This document shows, piece by piece, positions 1-6,127 of a stretch of DNA of 6,127 bases. A program made the position numbers and the translations under genes. The stretch is from an archaeon (GTDB lineage: Archaea > Iainarchaeota > Iainarchaeia > Iainarchaeales > GCA-2688035). The stretch covers positions 1 to 6,127 of the forward strand of contig JASLNX010000118.1 in assembly GCA_030745815.1 (NCBI GenBank), given 5' to 3'. The first letter of the stretch is position 1; every line of letters begins with the position of its first letter. The notes beneath the pieces are model-generated. The model saw nothing but the letters and a program-made list of their open reading frames with translations. It ran no database searches and was not told where the DNA came from.

Positions 1-19
1 TTTTTTGGGGTTTTAGGGG
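1..19 (+). other. T-rich edge with two GGGG tracts before orc1/cdc6
   Basis: The window opens with T6-G4-T4-A-G4, and the second G-run merges into the GTG start at 19. The first GGGG (7-10) has 8 bases between it and the start codon and could act as a weak ribosome-binding site. Archaeal origins often lie directly upstream of orc1/cdc6, and origin recognition boxes contain a G-string next to A/T-rich DNA, so this may be the edge of such a region. Too little is in the window to decide, and no TATA box or complete origin box is visible. Confidence 0.2.
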
Positions 20-1224
20 TGCAGAAGAACATTTTTGAGTCAGTTATCAAAAGCGAGTCTGTTTTTGTTGATAGAAACATAATGAGCCCGCATTATACTC
101 CTGACAAGCTTCCTTTTAGGGAGAACCAAATTGATGAAATAACTCAAGTTTTAGGAACTACTCTTAACGGCAAGAGAGCAGACAACCTTTTTGTGTATGG
201 AAAGGTTGGAACCGGTAAAACTGTAACTGTAAAATATGTTTTGCAGCAGCTTGAGGAATTCTCAAAGCAAAACAATGTTGGTGCCGATACGACTTATGTA
301 AATTGCAGAACGCATAACAGCAAGTACAAGGTTTTGTTAAGCGCTCTTCGTAAGTTCTATCCTGATGAAAACTTTATTGGCTTTTCTTCAGCTTTTGTTT
401 ACGAAAAGCTTTTGGAGTACGCTGATCGAAACAAAAGGCATCTTGTACTAACTCTTGATGAGGTTGATAAGGTAAAGGACGTTGACGAACTTATTTATGC
501 TCTTAGCAGGGGCAATGACGAGCTTGTTAACGGGAGTGTTTCTCTTATTGGAATTAGCAACAATCTTGTGTTTAAAGACAGGCTTGATCCTCGAACAAAA
601 AGTAGTTTGTGCGAAAAGGAAATGGTTTTTTCACCATACAATGCTAAAGAACTTAAGGCAATTCTTAGTGAAAGAACAGCCGGCGCATTTAGAAAGGGCA
701 GTGTTGAGGAGAGTGCAATAAACTGTGCAGCAGCTGTTTCAGCCCAAGAGTCAGGGGACGCTAGAACTGCTGTAATGCTTTTACTTCGTGCAGGAGAACT
801 TGCCGACAAATCAGGCCTTTCAAAGGTTTCTGATACTGAAGTTAAGAATGCAAAGAGCAAAGTTGAAGAGGAAATAATTTTTAACATGATTAAGACCCTT
901 CCAAGCCAGCAGCAGCTTGTTCTCTATGCAATTTCTTCTCTTGTGTTTAACCACAAGGGAGTTAGAAGTGTTACTGGTTTAAGAGAACCCGGTGTTCTTT
1001 TCTCAGGTGAAGTTTATGACGAGTACAAGCGTGTGGCAAAATCTTTAGAGGCCTCTCCAATTAGCAGCAGATGGTATAGGCAGTATATTAACGAATTAGA
1101 AATTTATGGCCTAATTATAACAACTCAGAGTGGAAAGGGAATTAGGGGCTCAACTCGCTTGATAAGGCTTGGTTTTGATGCAAAAAAAATCAGGGACGTT
1201 CTTGGGGCAGAAATTTTTGCATAA
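19..1224 (+). CDS. cdc6: Orc1/Cdc6 replication initiator (AAA+ ATPase)
   Basis: This protein is the archaeal initiator: it recognises origin repeats, binds ATP and recruits the MCM helicase. The 401 residues match the usual family length. Seen in the protein: the N-terminal family signature HYTPDKLPFRENQI (25-38); Walker A GKVGTGKT (61-68); Walker B LVLTLDEVDK (142-151, D147/E148); sensor 1 around GISNN (178-182); a likely arginine finger in DPRTKSSL (R192); and sensor 2 in GDARTAVMLLLRAGE (R249). A C-terminal winged-helix DNA-binding domain spans roughly 290-401, with a basic wing at SGKGIRGSTRLIRL (371-384). All ATPase motifs are intact, so it should be active. The start is GTG at 19, the only start codon in this frame near the N-terminus. 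The frame is open to the window edge, so a slightly longer N-terminus cannot be excluded. The gene is convergent with the polymerase D genes and ends 2 bp from the DP2 stop. The family call is very secure; whether it is Orc1-1 or a paralogue is not decided. Confidence 0.97.
   Translation: MQKNIFESVIKSESVFVDRNIMSPHYTPDKLPFRENQIDEITQVLGTTLNGKRADNLFVYGKVGTGKTVTVKYVLQQLEEFSKQNNVGADTTYVNCRTHNSKYKVLLSALRKFYPDENFIGFSSAFVYEKLLEYADRNKRHLVLTLDEVDKVKDVDELIYALSRGNDELVNGSVSLIGISNNLVFKDRLDPRTKSSLCEKEMVFSPYNAKELKAILSERTAGAFRKGSVEESAINCAAAVSAQESGDARTAVMLLLRAGELADKSGLSKVSDTEVKNAKSKVEEEIIFNMIKTLPSQQQLVLYAISSLVFNHKGVRSVTGLREPGVLFSGEVYDEYKRVAKSLEASPISSRWYRQYINELEIYGLIITTQSGKGIRGSTRLIRLGFDAKKIRDVLGAEIFA
1182..1189 (-). 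terminator. oligo-T tract, likely terminator of the DP1-DP2 transcript
   Basis: The + strand has eight consecutive A bases, so the - strand RNA would carry U8 starting about 38 bases after the DP2 stop codon. Archaeal RNA polymerase terminates at oligo-T tracts without needing a hairpin. The tract lies within the last codons of the convergent orc1/cdc6 gene. The T-run is seen; its role as terminator is inferred from position. Confidence 0.45.
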
Positions 1225-1226
1225 TT

Positions 1227-4200
1227 TTAAACATACTCAAAAAGGCTTTTTTGTTCAACTTTTTCGTTCTTAAAGACACTGTTTATTTCATCTTCTATCA
1301 GATCAAGCCTTTGCTTGAGATAGTCGCTTAATTTGTAGGTAACGGTAATTTCCTTTGCAAGGGCAAGGTATTTTCTAACACTGCCCTCTGCAATGGTCAA
1401 AATAATGTTGGTCTTACCACATTTTGTGCACTTTCCGTCAAGCGGTATTCTTCTAAATCTTTCATTGCAGTTTGTGCACCTAAAAGTTTGCCTGCTAAAA
1501 GCGCGTGTGTTTCCAATAATGTCTGGCATGAAGTGGGTGACCATTACTCGCTCCAATGCGTCTTTTCCATCAACTGCGGCAATCATGTTTTGCAGCGTTG
1601 CCTGGGCTTTAATTTTGTCCGCCATTGTGGTCAATTCAACGTATTTGGATGTTGTTGGCCCTGCGTCAAACTGTGTTGTTTCGTGGCTGTATCCAAATCC
1701 ACTGTACTGACCTTTTTTTCCAAGCCTGTTTAGTACAAGTTCTATTGAAGCAACATCAGGGGGCCCTAATTTTTGCGCATGTTCGTATAATTCAAGAGGA
1801 TATTCCCAACAGGTTTCCATATTGTGGCATTCCTCATCAATTTCTGTTGGAGTTAAAGCAATTGTAAAAACAAGCGGTGCGTCCATTCGTCCCCCTCTAC
1901 TTCCTGAAAGGTATTCGTGTGAAAAGTTTAGCAGCCCGTCCATTAATAGCATTAAAGAATCCTGGTCCCCGTCAATATTTCGCCTTTTGGTTTGGTGAAA
2001 GTAAGGGTGCCCAAAACAAGCTCTTGCTTTTGTAAATCCAATAACTCTTGCAACTATTGCTGCAGATGTGTGCGGCGCCAATCCAAGCAAAAGCTCTCCA
2101 ATTAAATCGTTTCTTTGCTTGTGTTTGAAAAACGGTTTTGTTTTGTAAAATCTTTCAAGCATATCATCAATAAACATTGCCACTTTTACAAAGAAGTCTC
2201 CTGCCCCCTCGTTTATTACAATATCTTGTGGGAAAATTTCCAGCATTTGCTCTTTGTCAGTTAATTCTTTTCCATGAATATCTTTTTCATATCCAAGCCC
2301 TCTAAGTTTCTCAACGCTTGCGCCAACCTCACTTGGTTTAAAATGTGTTAGCGGAGCATTAATTGCTTCATACCTTATTGTGGCGTCTCTAAAAACGTGC
2401 AAATCGTATTTTGCCCTCAGAAGCCCTTTTTCAATTGGTTCCGCAATTTTGTGGTCATTAATTAGGCCCTTTACTCCCTTTACAAGGTTGGGCATTTTTA
2501 TTCCAAGCCTTTGAGCAGCTTGATGGGCAATTTCGTCAAGGTTTATTGTGCGCTTGCTGTGTGGAACACAGTCTCTATCACACTTTCTGCACCGGTCACC
2601 CATTTCCTTTCCGCACATTGAACAGACCTTTATTGGAGTAGTTCTTGTGTTGCAGGCATGGCAGTAGGGTGTGTGCATTTCTATGCTACATTCGGGGCAC
2701 CTAAAGAGCGCAATGTCCGCTTCAATTTTGCCCTGGGTTGAGTTATGCGTTGAATACTCCATTGCCTTGTTAACGCTTCTTGTGTTTCCGCCGTAGAGTC
2801 CTATTGGAAAGAGAACATGCGGGTTTCCAATCATCTTTCTTGGTTTGCTTGCTTCTGGCCTACCCATTCTTGTTCCAATAAACGTTCCTGCTTTGTCTCT
2901 TACATCCAGGCCGCTTAGCTTGCAAAGCATTTTAATTACTGTTTCGTTTTCAGCGGCAATCTTTTCAACATCTTCCTTGCCTCCAATTGCAAGGGTTTTT
3001 TCCAAAGCAAGAGACTCAGGTTTTGCAAAAATCAGCATATTTTCCTTAACCTCGTGTGGAACGCCGATTTTCTCAAGAAGTTCCTTTAACTCTTCAGTCT
3101 TTTCGGCCTTTAGTTGCCCTTCTTCAATTTTGGCTTTTCTTAGCAGGGAAACAAGTTTAACAAGCTCTTCTTTTTCAAGAACACTGTAGTAAAATAGCGC
3201 GTTTGGGTGAAGTGGAAGAGAATGTTTTTCACTTAGTTCAAATGCCCTTTCAATACTTACACTATCGTGTTCCTTCAAATCTTTTTCAAAAAGGCTTTCG
3301 TCGGCCTTAATTCCTCTAAGAATTTTTTCACACTCTAGTTTCCACCACTCAGAACAGTATCCTGCTGGAACAAGAGGGTGGGCGCTGTATTTGAAGTCTC
3401 CAAAACTTACAAGTAAATCCCCCAAAAACAAAATTCGCTCAAGCTTTCTTTTCACATCCTTTGCCTGCTCAAGAGAATTAACTTTTACAACGCTTCCATT
3501 AAGAAGCCTTACAATTGGGCCTTCTACTCCGTCAACAGCACACATTCCAGCGGCCTTTCCTGGCCGCTCAACCTTTATTTGAGTGCCGCTTGCAATAAAT
3601 CCGTTCAACAAATGCATTGTTGCAGGGTGCAGCCCTTTTCCCATTATTCCCATATTCCTTGCCCGGCCATAGCGCAGTCTGAATCCACCTGCTCGCATTG
3701 GGTAGCTAAAAATTGGTCTGCCTGCAGCTGTTCCCTCTAAATACTTCCAGTTGGGTTTGAGTTCAATTGTGCCTGCCTCGTTTTTCTCCACCTTTATTAT
3801 GTTCTCAAGCCAGTCCCAGTCAAGCTTGAGCATTTTGCTAAATTTTAAAATCTTTCTTGCCTTTAGGCCAATTCCCTCGCTTACAACAAGGCACATTCCG
3901 CCCCTGACTCGGTTGTGAGGAACCCTTTGCAAGTCTCTATGAACGCTTACTTCTCTTTTTTCAGTTGGTTCGCCGTTAACACAAACAGGACACCCTCTTA
4001 CAATTTTTCTTACCTCATCATCAGTTATCTTGTACTGCCTTGAAACAAGCTCTTCGTAAATTTGGCACTCTTCAACGTAGCGTTCAACCTCATCCTCTGT
4101 TGGCTTGTAACGATCAAGGCCCATTAAAATTCTTGCATAATCTCCTAAAATTACAGGAAGAACTGCGGATGTTCCTCCAGCCGCCCTAATTGGGCCTGCG

Positions 4201-4646
4201 TAATATATGTTAATGTATTTACTTTTGTCAGGGTTCTCGCTTATCAGAACTTGTGGCACTCCGTCAAGCGGGGCAACAACAACTCCCTCTGTGTTAATTA
4301 CCAACGCAGTTTTTATTGCCTGTTCAACCCTTTTTTGCGGGTCAGGGATTTCGCACCATTCTTGTTCAATAATCTCCTTAAAAATTTTGAAGATTGTTAG
4401 CATTCGGTCGCCCTTGGTTTCCTTCATGGACTCCCTGTAGCGCTTTGCAATTCCAGGCGGTCCGATTATTGTTTCGGTTCGGTCAGCAAGATCAGACACA
4501 GGAATAGTTTCAACCCTGTTAGCAACGTCTAGCCCGGTTGCCCGTGCGGTTGATGCGGCATCAAACTGTTTCATGGTTTTGGTCATAATCTGGTCGTAAT
4601 ACTTTTTGACCTGTTCTTCTGCCTTAACCTTTATTTCAACTGCCAT
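1227..4646 (-). CDS. polC: DNA polymerase D large subunit DP2 (catalytic)
   Basis: DP2 is the catalytic subunit of PolD, the archaeal replicative polymerase whose active site is built from two double-psi beta-barrels like those of multisubunit RNA polymerase. Seen, in order (1139 aa from ATG 4646): IGPPGIAKRY near 61-70; YYAGPIRAAGGT (148-159); a CPVC knuckle (219-222); RVPHNRVRGGM (241-251); GRPIFSYP and FRLRYGRARN (309-331); GTRMGRPEASKPRKM (591-605); tandem zinc sites C650/C653/C662/C665 and C675/C678/C686/C689; the catalytic NIDGDQD motif with Asp at 892, 894 and 896; a C-terminal zinc site C1057/C1060/C1073/C1076; and a PIP-box-like tail QKSLFEYV (1132-1139). A TTG 30 bases upstream (4676) is in frame, but I chose the ATG because it follows the DP1 stop by one base and leaves a family-like N-terminus. 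There is no intein, and the protein is somewhat shorter than the roughly 1260-residue Pyrococcus protein. The A/S in GRPEASK departs from the GRPEKAK I know from Pyrococcus. Co-transcription with DP1 is inferred. Confidence 0.97.
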   Translation of the reverse strand: MAVEIKVKAEEQVKKYYDQIMTKTMKQFDAASTARATGLDVANRVETIPVSDLADRTETIIGPPGIAKRYRESMKETKGDRMLTIFKIFKEIIEQEWCEIPDPQKRVEQAIKTALVINTEGVVVAPLDGVPQVLISENPDKSKYINIYYAGPIRAAGGTSAVLPVILGDYARILMGLDRYKPTEDEVERYVEECQIYEELVSRQYKITDDEVRKIVRGCPVCVNGEPTEKREVSVHRDLQRVPHNRVRGGMCLVVSEGIGLKARKILKFSKMLKLDWDWLENIIKVEKNEAGTIELKPNWKYLEGTAAGRPIFSYPMRAGGFRLRYGRARNMGIMGKGLHPATMHLLNGFIASGTQIKVERPGKAAGMCAVDGVEGPIVRLLNGSVVKVNSLEQAKDVKRKLERILFLGDLLVSFGDFKYSAHPLVPAGYCSEWWKLECEKILRGIKADESLFEKDLKEHDSVSIERAFELSEKHSLPLHPNALFYYSVLEKEELVKLVSLLRKAKIEEGQLKAEKTEELKELLEKIGVPHEVKENMLIFAKPESLALEKTLAIGGKEDVEKIAAENETVIKMLCKLSGLDVRDKAGTFIGTRMGRPEASKPRKMIGNPHVLFPIGLYGGNTRSVNKAMEYSTHNSTQGKIEADIALFRCPECSIEMHTPYCHACNTRTTPIKVCSMCGKEMGDRCRKCDRDCVPHSKRTINLDEIAHQAAQRLGIKMPNLVKGVKGLINDHKIAEPIEKGLLRAKYDLHVFRDATIRYEAINAPLTHFKPSEVGASVEKLRGLGYEKDIHGKELTDKEQMLEIFPQDIVINEGAGDFFVKVAMFIDDMLERFYKTKPFFKHKQRNDLIGELLLGLAPHTSAAIVARVIGFTKARACFGHPYFHQTKRRNIDGDQDSLMLLMDGLLNFSHEYLSGSRGGRMDAPLVFTIALTPTEIDEECHNMETCWEYPLELYEHAQKLGPPDVASIELVLNRLGKKGQYSGFGYSHETTQFDAGPTTSKYVELTTMADKIKAQATLQNMIAAVDGKDALERVMVTHFMPDIIGNTRAFSRQTFRCTNCNERFRRIPLDGKCTKCGKTNIILTIAEGSVRKYLALAKEITVTYKLSDYLKQRLDLIEDEINSVFKNEKVEQKSLFEYV
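1247..1264 (+). terminator. oligo-T tracts, likely terminator of the orc1/cdc6 transcript
   Basis: T6 (1247-1252) and T5 (1260-1264) start 23 bases after the orc1/cdc6 stop, inside the antisense of the DP2 C-terminal codons. This is the first strong T-rich site the + strand transcript meets after the gene. I see no convincing hairpin, and archaeal intrinsic termination does not require one. The function is inferred. Confidence 0.4.
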
Positions 4647-4647
4647 C

Positions 4648-6114
4648 TTATTCGCCTTCTTCTCCACTTTTTCCAATAAAATTTTTCTGGCTTATTTTTC
4701 TTGTGTGCAAGTCAATTACCGGTACAACGCCTGGTGTTGGAGTGTGCCCTAGTTTAATTTGATAGTTTGTTCTATCTTGCCAGGTTCCATTGTGAACAAC
4801 TGTTGTTCCCCTGTAATTGGCAATTCCATGGTGGTGCATATCTCCAATAAACACAAGATCAGGCTCTTCCCTAATAACCATAAAGTCCTTTTTTTCCGGA
4901 ACGTAAGGATATCTTAAGCCGTACGCTGGCATTAGGTCTCGCTTTTTCAAGAGTTCAACTGTTGCGTCTTGCGGGTGCGTTGAATCCAAAAACGACATGT
5001 TTGAAATCAGGTCGTGAAGCGCACCGCCATGCCACAGCAATACTTTCAACGTTTCAACCTCAAGCCAGCTGGGTGAACCCACAAAGTGTATGTTTTTCAT
5101 TTCGCTTAATTCTTTTACAAATTCTTTTGGGATAGCTGGTTGCGGGTCAGCCCATCTTACTGCATCGTGCTGTCCGGGAGTTATTACAATTTCAATGTAT
5201 TCTGGAATTTGCATGATAAGTTTTGAGAACGCGTCATACTGCTTATTTATATCCCGAATATTTAGTTCGTCAAATTGTTTTGGATAAATTCCTATTCCGT
5301 CAACATTGTCCCCTACAATCATTAGGTATTTGATGTTTCCTGCTTGCTCTCTTTCCTTTTGTGAGCCAACTCTTCCATTTATCCAGTCAAGAAATCTGTG
5401 AAATTCTTTTTCCAAAAACAGTTTGCTGCCCATGTGCATATCGCTAATGCTTGCAATGCTTACTTTTTCTTCTGAACACTTTTGCGGTCGCATTGGGAGT
5501 TCAGGCCACAAAAGATCTTTTGCAATAATTAAATCGTCGCCCCATTTTATGCCTTTTACACCAATTACGTCGTCAAGCATTACGTGTTCTGCAAGTCGGC
5601 CCAGTTCTTCATCATTTTTCATTACAAGAACAATGCATCTTGCTTCAATGTCTTCAAGTTGAAACGCAAGGTGTCCGTTTTTTGTGGTCCACTTTTTGTA
5701 AACCATCCCAATTAGGTCAAGCTTTTCGTTTTTGACAACTCCCTTAATTCTTTTGATGGGTTTTGGAGAAAGAGTGTGCCTTCGTTTAAGCATTCCTGAG
5801 AGAAATTTGAATTTGTTTTTGAAAAGATTTTTGAAGTCTTCGGCTTTGCCTTCGCAGCAGCTTTGGCCGGTAACATCAAGTTCTTTTAGAATTTTAAGAT
5901 TTGAGTTTAATTCTTTGGCCCTTGGCAAAAAAGAGCTTTTTTCAACAATTGCCTTTGGTTCAAGTTCGCATTTGGGCGCGTCCAAAAGTTTGTTTTTTTC
6001 TTCAACAAGATCTTTACTTAGAATAAATTGGCCGTCTTCTTCAAGTGATTCAATCACTTTTTTGAAGTCGTTGCAGGCCTTTAGTGCGTCGAGGGCCTTG
6101 CCTTGAAGCAGCAT
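4648..6114 (-). CDS. polB: DNA polymerase D small subunit DP1
   Basis: DP1 is the regulatory/proofreading subunit of PolD. It pairs with DP2 and, in characterised euryarchaeal enzymes, supplies a Mre11-like 3'-5' exonuclease. Seen in 488 residues: a short helical N-terminal domain (about 1-45), a variable linker, a basic helical segment FKNLFKNKFKFLSGMLKRR (94-112), an OB-fold (about 125-205), then a calcineurin-like phosphodiesterase domain (about 217-475). Its metal motifs are SDMH (D225, H227), GDNVDG (D269), GQHD (Q315, H316), WHGG (H362) and GDMHHHG (D425, H427). Two positions deviate from the Pyrococcus-type GNHD and GHVH, so activity is likely but not certain. It is shorter than the roughly 600-residue Pyrococcus and Methanocaldococcus proteins, with the loss mainly in the N-terminal linker. 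ATG 6114 is the only start seen. The frame stays open to the right edge, so extra N-terminal residues are possible. The stop lies one base before the DP2 ATG, which suggests an operon with translational coupling. Confidence 0.96.
   Translation of the reverse strand: MLLQGKALDALKACNDFKKVIESLEEDGQFILSKDLVEEKNKLLDAPKCELEPKAIVEKSSFLPRAKELNSNLKILKELDVTGQSCCEGKAEDFKNLFKNKFKFLSGMLKRRHTLSPKPIKRIKGVVKNEKLDLIGMVYKKWTTKNGHLAFQLEDIEARCIVLVMKNDEELGRLAEHVMLDDVIGVKGIKWGDDLIIAKDLLWPELPMRPQKCSEEKVSIASISDMHMGSKLFLEKEFHRFLDWINGRVGSQKEREQAGNIKYLMIVGDNVDGIGIYPKQFDELNIRDINKQYDAFSKLIMQIPEYIEIVITPGQHDAVRWADPQPAIPKEFVKELSEMKNIHFVGSPSWLEVETLKVLLWHGGALHDLISNMSFLDSTHPQDATVELLKKRDLMPAYGLRYPYVPEKKDFMVIREEPDLVFIGDMHHHGIANYRGTTVVHNGTWQDRTNYQIKLGHTPTPGVVPVIDLHTRKISQKNFIGKSGEEGE
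4655..4659 (-). promoter_or_regulatory. weak Shine-Dalgarno for DP2 inside the DP1 end
   Basis: On the - strand GAAGG sits 8 bases before ATG 4646, within the last codons of DP1. It is only a partial anti-16S match, but the spacing is right. Together with the one-base gap between the DP1 stop and this ATG, it favours 4646 over the upstream TTG at 4676 and implies that terminating ribosomes reinitiate on DP2. A stronger GGAG (4662-4665) lies 15 bases away, which is too far for a typical site. Confidence 0.35.
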
Positions 6115-6127
6115 ATTTTTCTTGCTT

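Noticed and set aside
495..887. 130-codon open frame on the - strand inside orc1/cdc6
   Set aside because: It lies wholly opposite a strongly conserved AAA+ gene, has a low-complexity Ser/Leu-rich translation with no recognisable motif, and has no start context.
1237..1253. Inverted repeat AAAAAG/CTTTTT after orc1/cdc6 as a hairpin terminator
   Set aside because: The two arms are practically adjacent, leaving no room for a loop, and the pairing is only A-T rich. The oligo-T tracts alone explain termination better.
2845..3189. 114-codon open frame on the + strand opposite DP2
   Set aside because: It is a Ser-rich shadow of Lys/Glu-rich DP2 codons with no independent support.
1227..4646. Possible intein in DP2, as found in some Pyrococcus and haloarchaeal homologues
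   Set aside because: The conserved blocks run on without interruption, and there are no splicing or homing-endonuclease motifs.
4647..4676. TTG at 4676 as the start of DP2, giving ten extra residues that overlap DP1
   Set aside because: The extra residues are encoded by the DP1 tail read in another frame. The ATG at 4646 sits one base after the DP1 stop with a weak ribosome-binding site at proper spacing.
5732..6106. 124-codon open frame on the + strand opposite DP1
   Set aside because: The Ser/Leu/Phe-rich translation mirrors Lys/Glu-rich DP1 codons; it has no motif and no sign of being a gene.

Overview
The window is a compact archaeal DNA-replication locus with three protein-coding genes and almost no intergenic DNA. 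An Orc1/Cdc6 initiator is on the + strand at the left. The two subunits of the archaeal D-family replicative DNA polymerase (PolD) are on the - strand: DP1 (small, phosphodiesterase fold) upstream and DP2 (large, catalytic) downstream. PolD occurs only in archaea and is absent from the classical crenarchaeal orders, so the source is a euryarchaeal or DPANN-type archaeon, or a related uncultivated lineage. The DNA is moderately AT-rich, DP2 carries no intein, and both PolD subunits are shorter than their Pyrococcus counterparts. This fits a small-genome archaeon, but the exact phylum cannot be named from the sequence alone.

Layout. Positions 1-18 are the left edge, a T-rich stretch with two GGGG tracts. 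Orc1/Cdc6 runs 19-1224 (+) from a GTG start. After a 2-bp gap comes the stop codon of DP2, which occupies 4646-1227 (-) when the ATG just after the DP1 stop is used. One base separates the DP2 ATG from the DP1 stop. DP1 runs 6114-4648 (-), and its frame stays open to the right edge. No stretch of 300 bases lacks a gene, and I see no RNA gene, CRISPR array, insertion sequence or phage feature.

How the genes work together. Orc1/Cdc6 would bind origin repeats and load the MCM helicase. DP1 and DP2 form the PolD heterodimer or higher oligomer that elongates the new strands, tethered to the PCNA clamp through a PIP-box-like tail at the DP2 C-terminus. DP1 and DP2 look co-transcribed and translationally coupled. 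The orc1 and polD units converge tail to tail, so each must terminate inside the other's coding sequence, and oligo-T tracts are present there on both strands.

I do not find a new biological system. The points worth a second look are subtle: substitutions in the DP1 nuclease metal site (GNHD to GQHD, and GHxH to GDMH), a change in the conserved GRPEKAK motif of DP2, the shared 3' ends of the convergent genes, and the G-tract edge beside the initiator gene.
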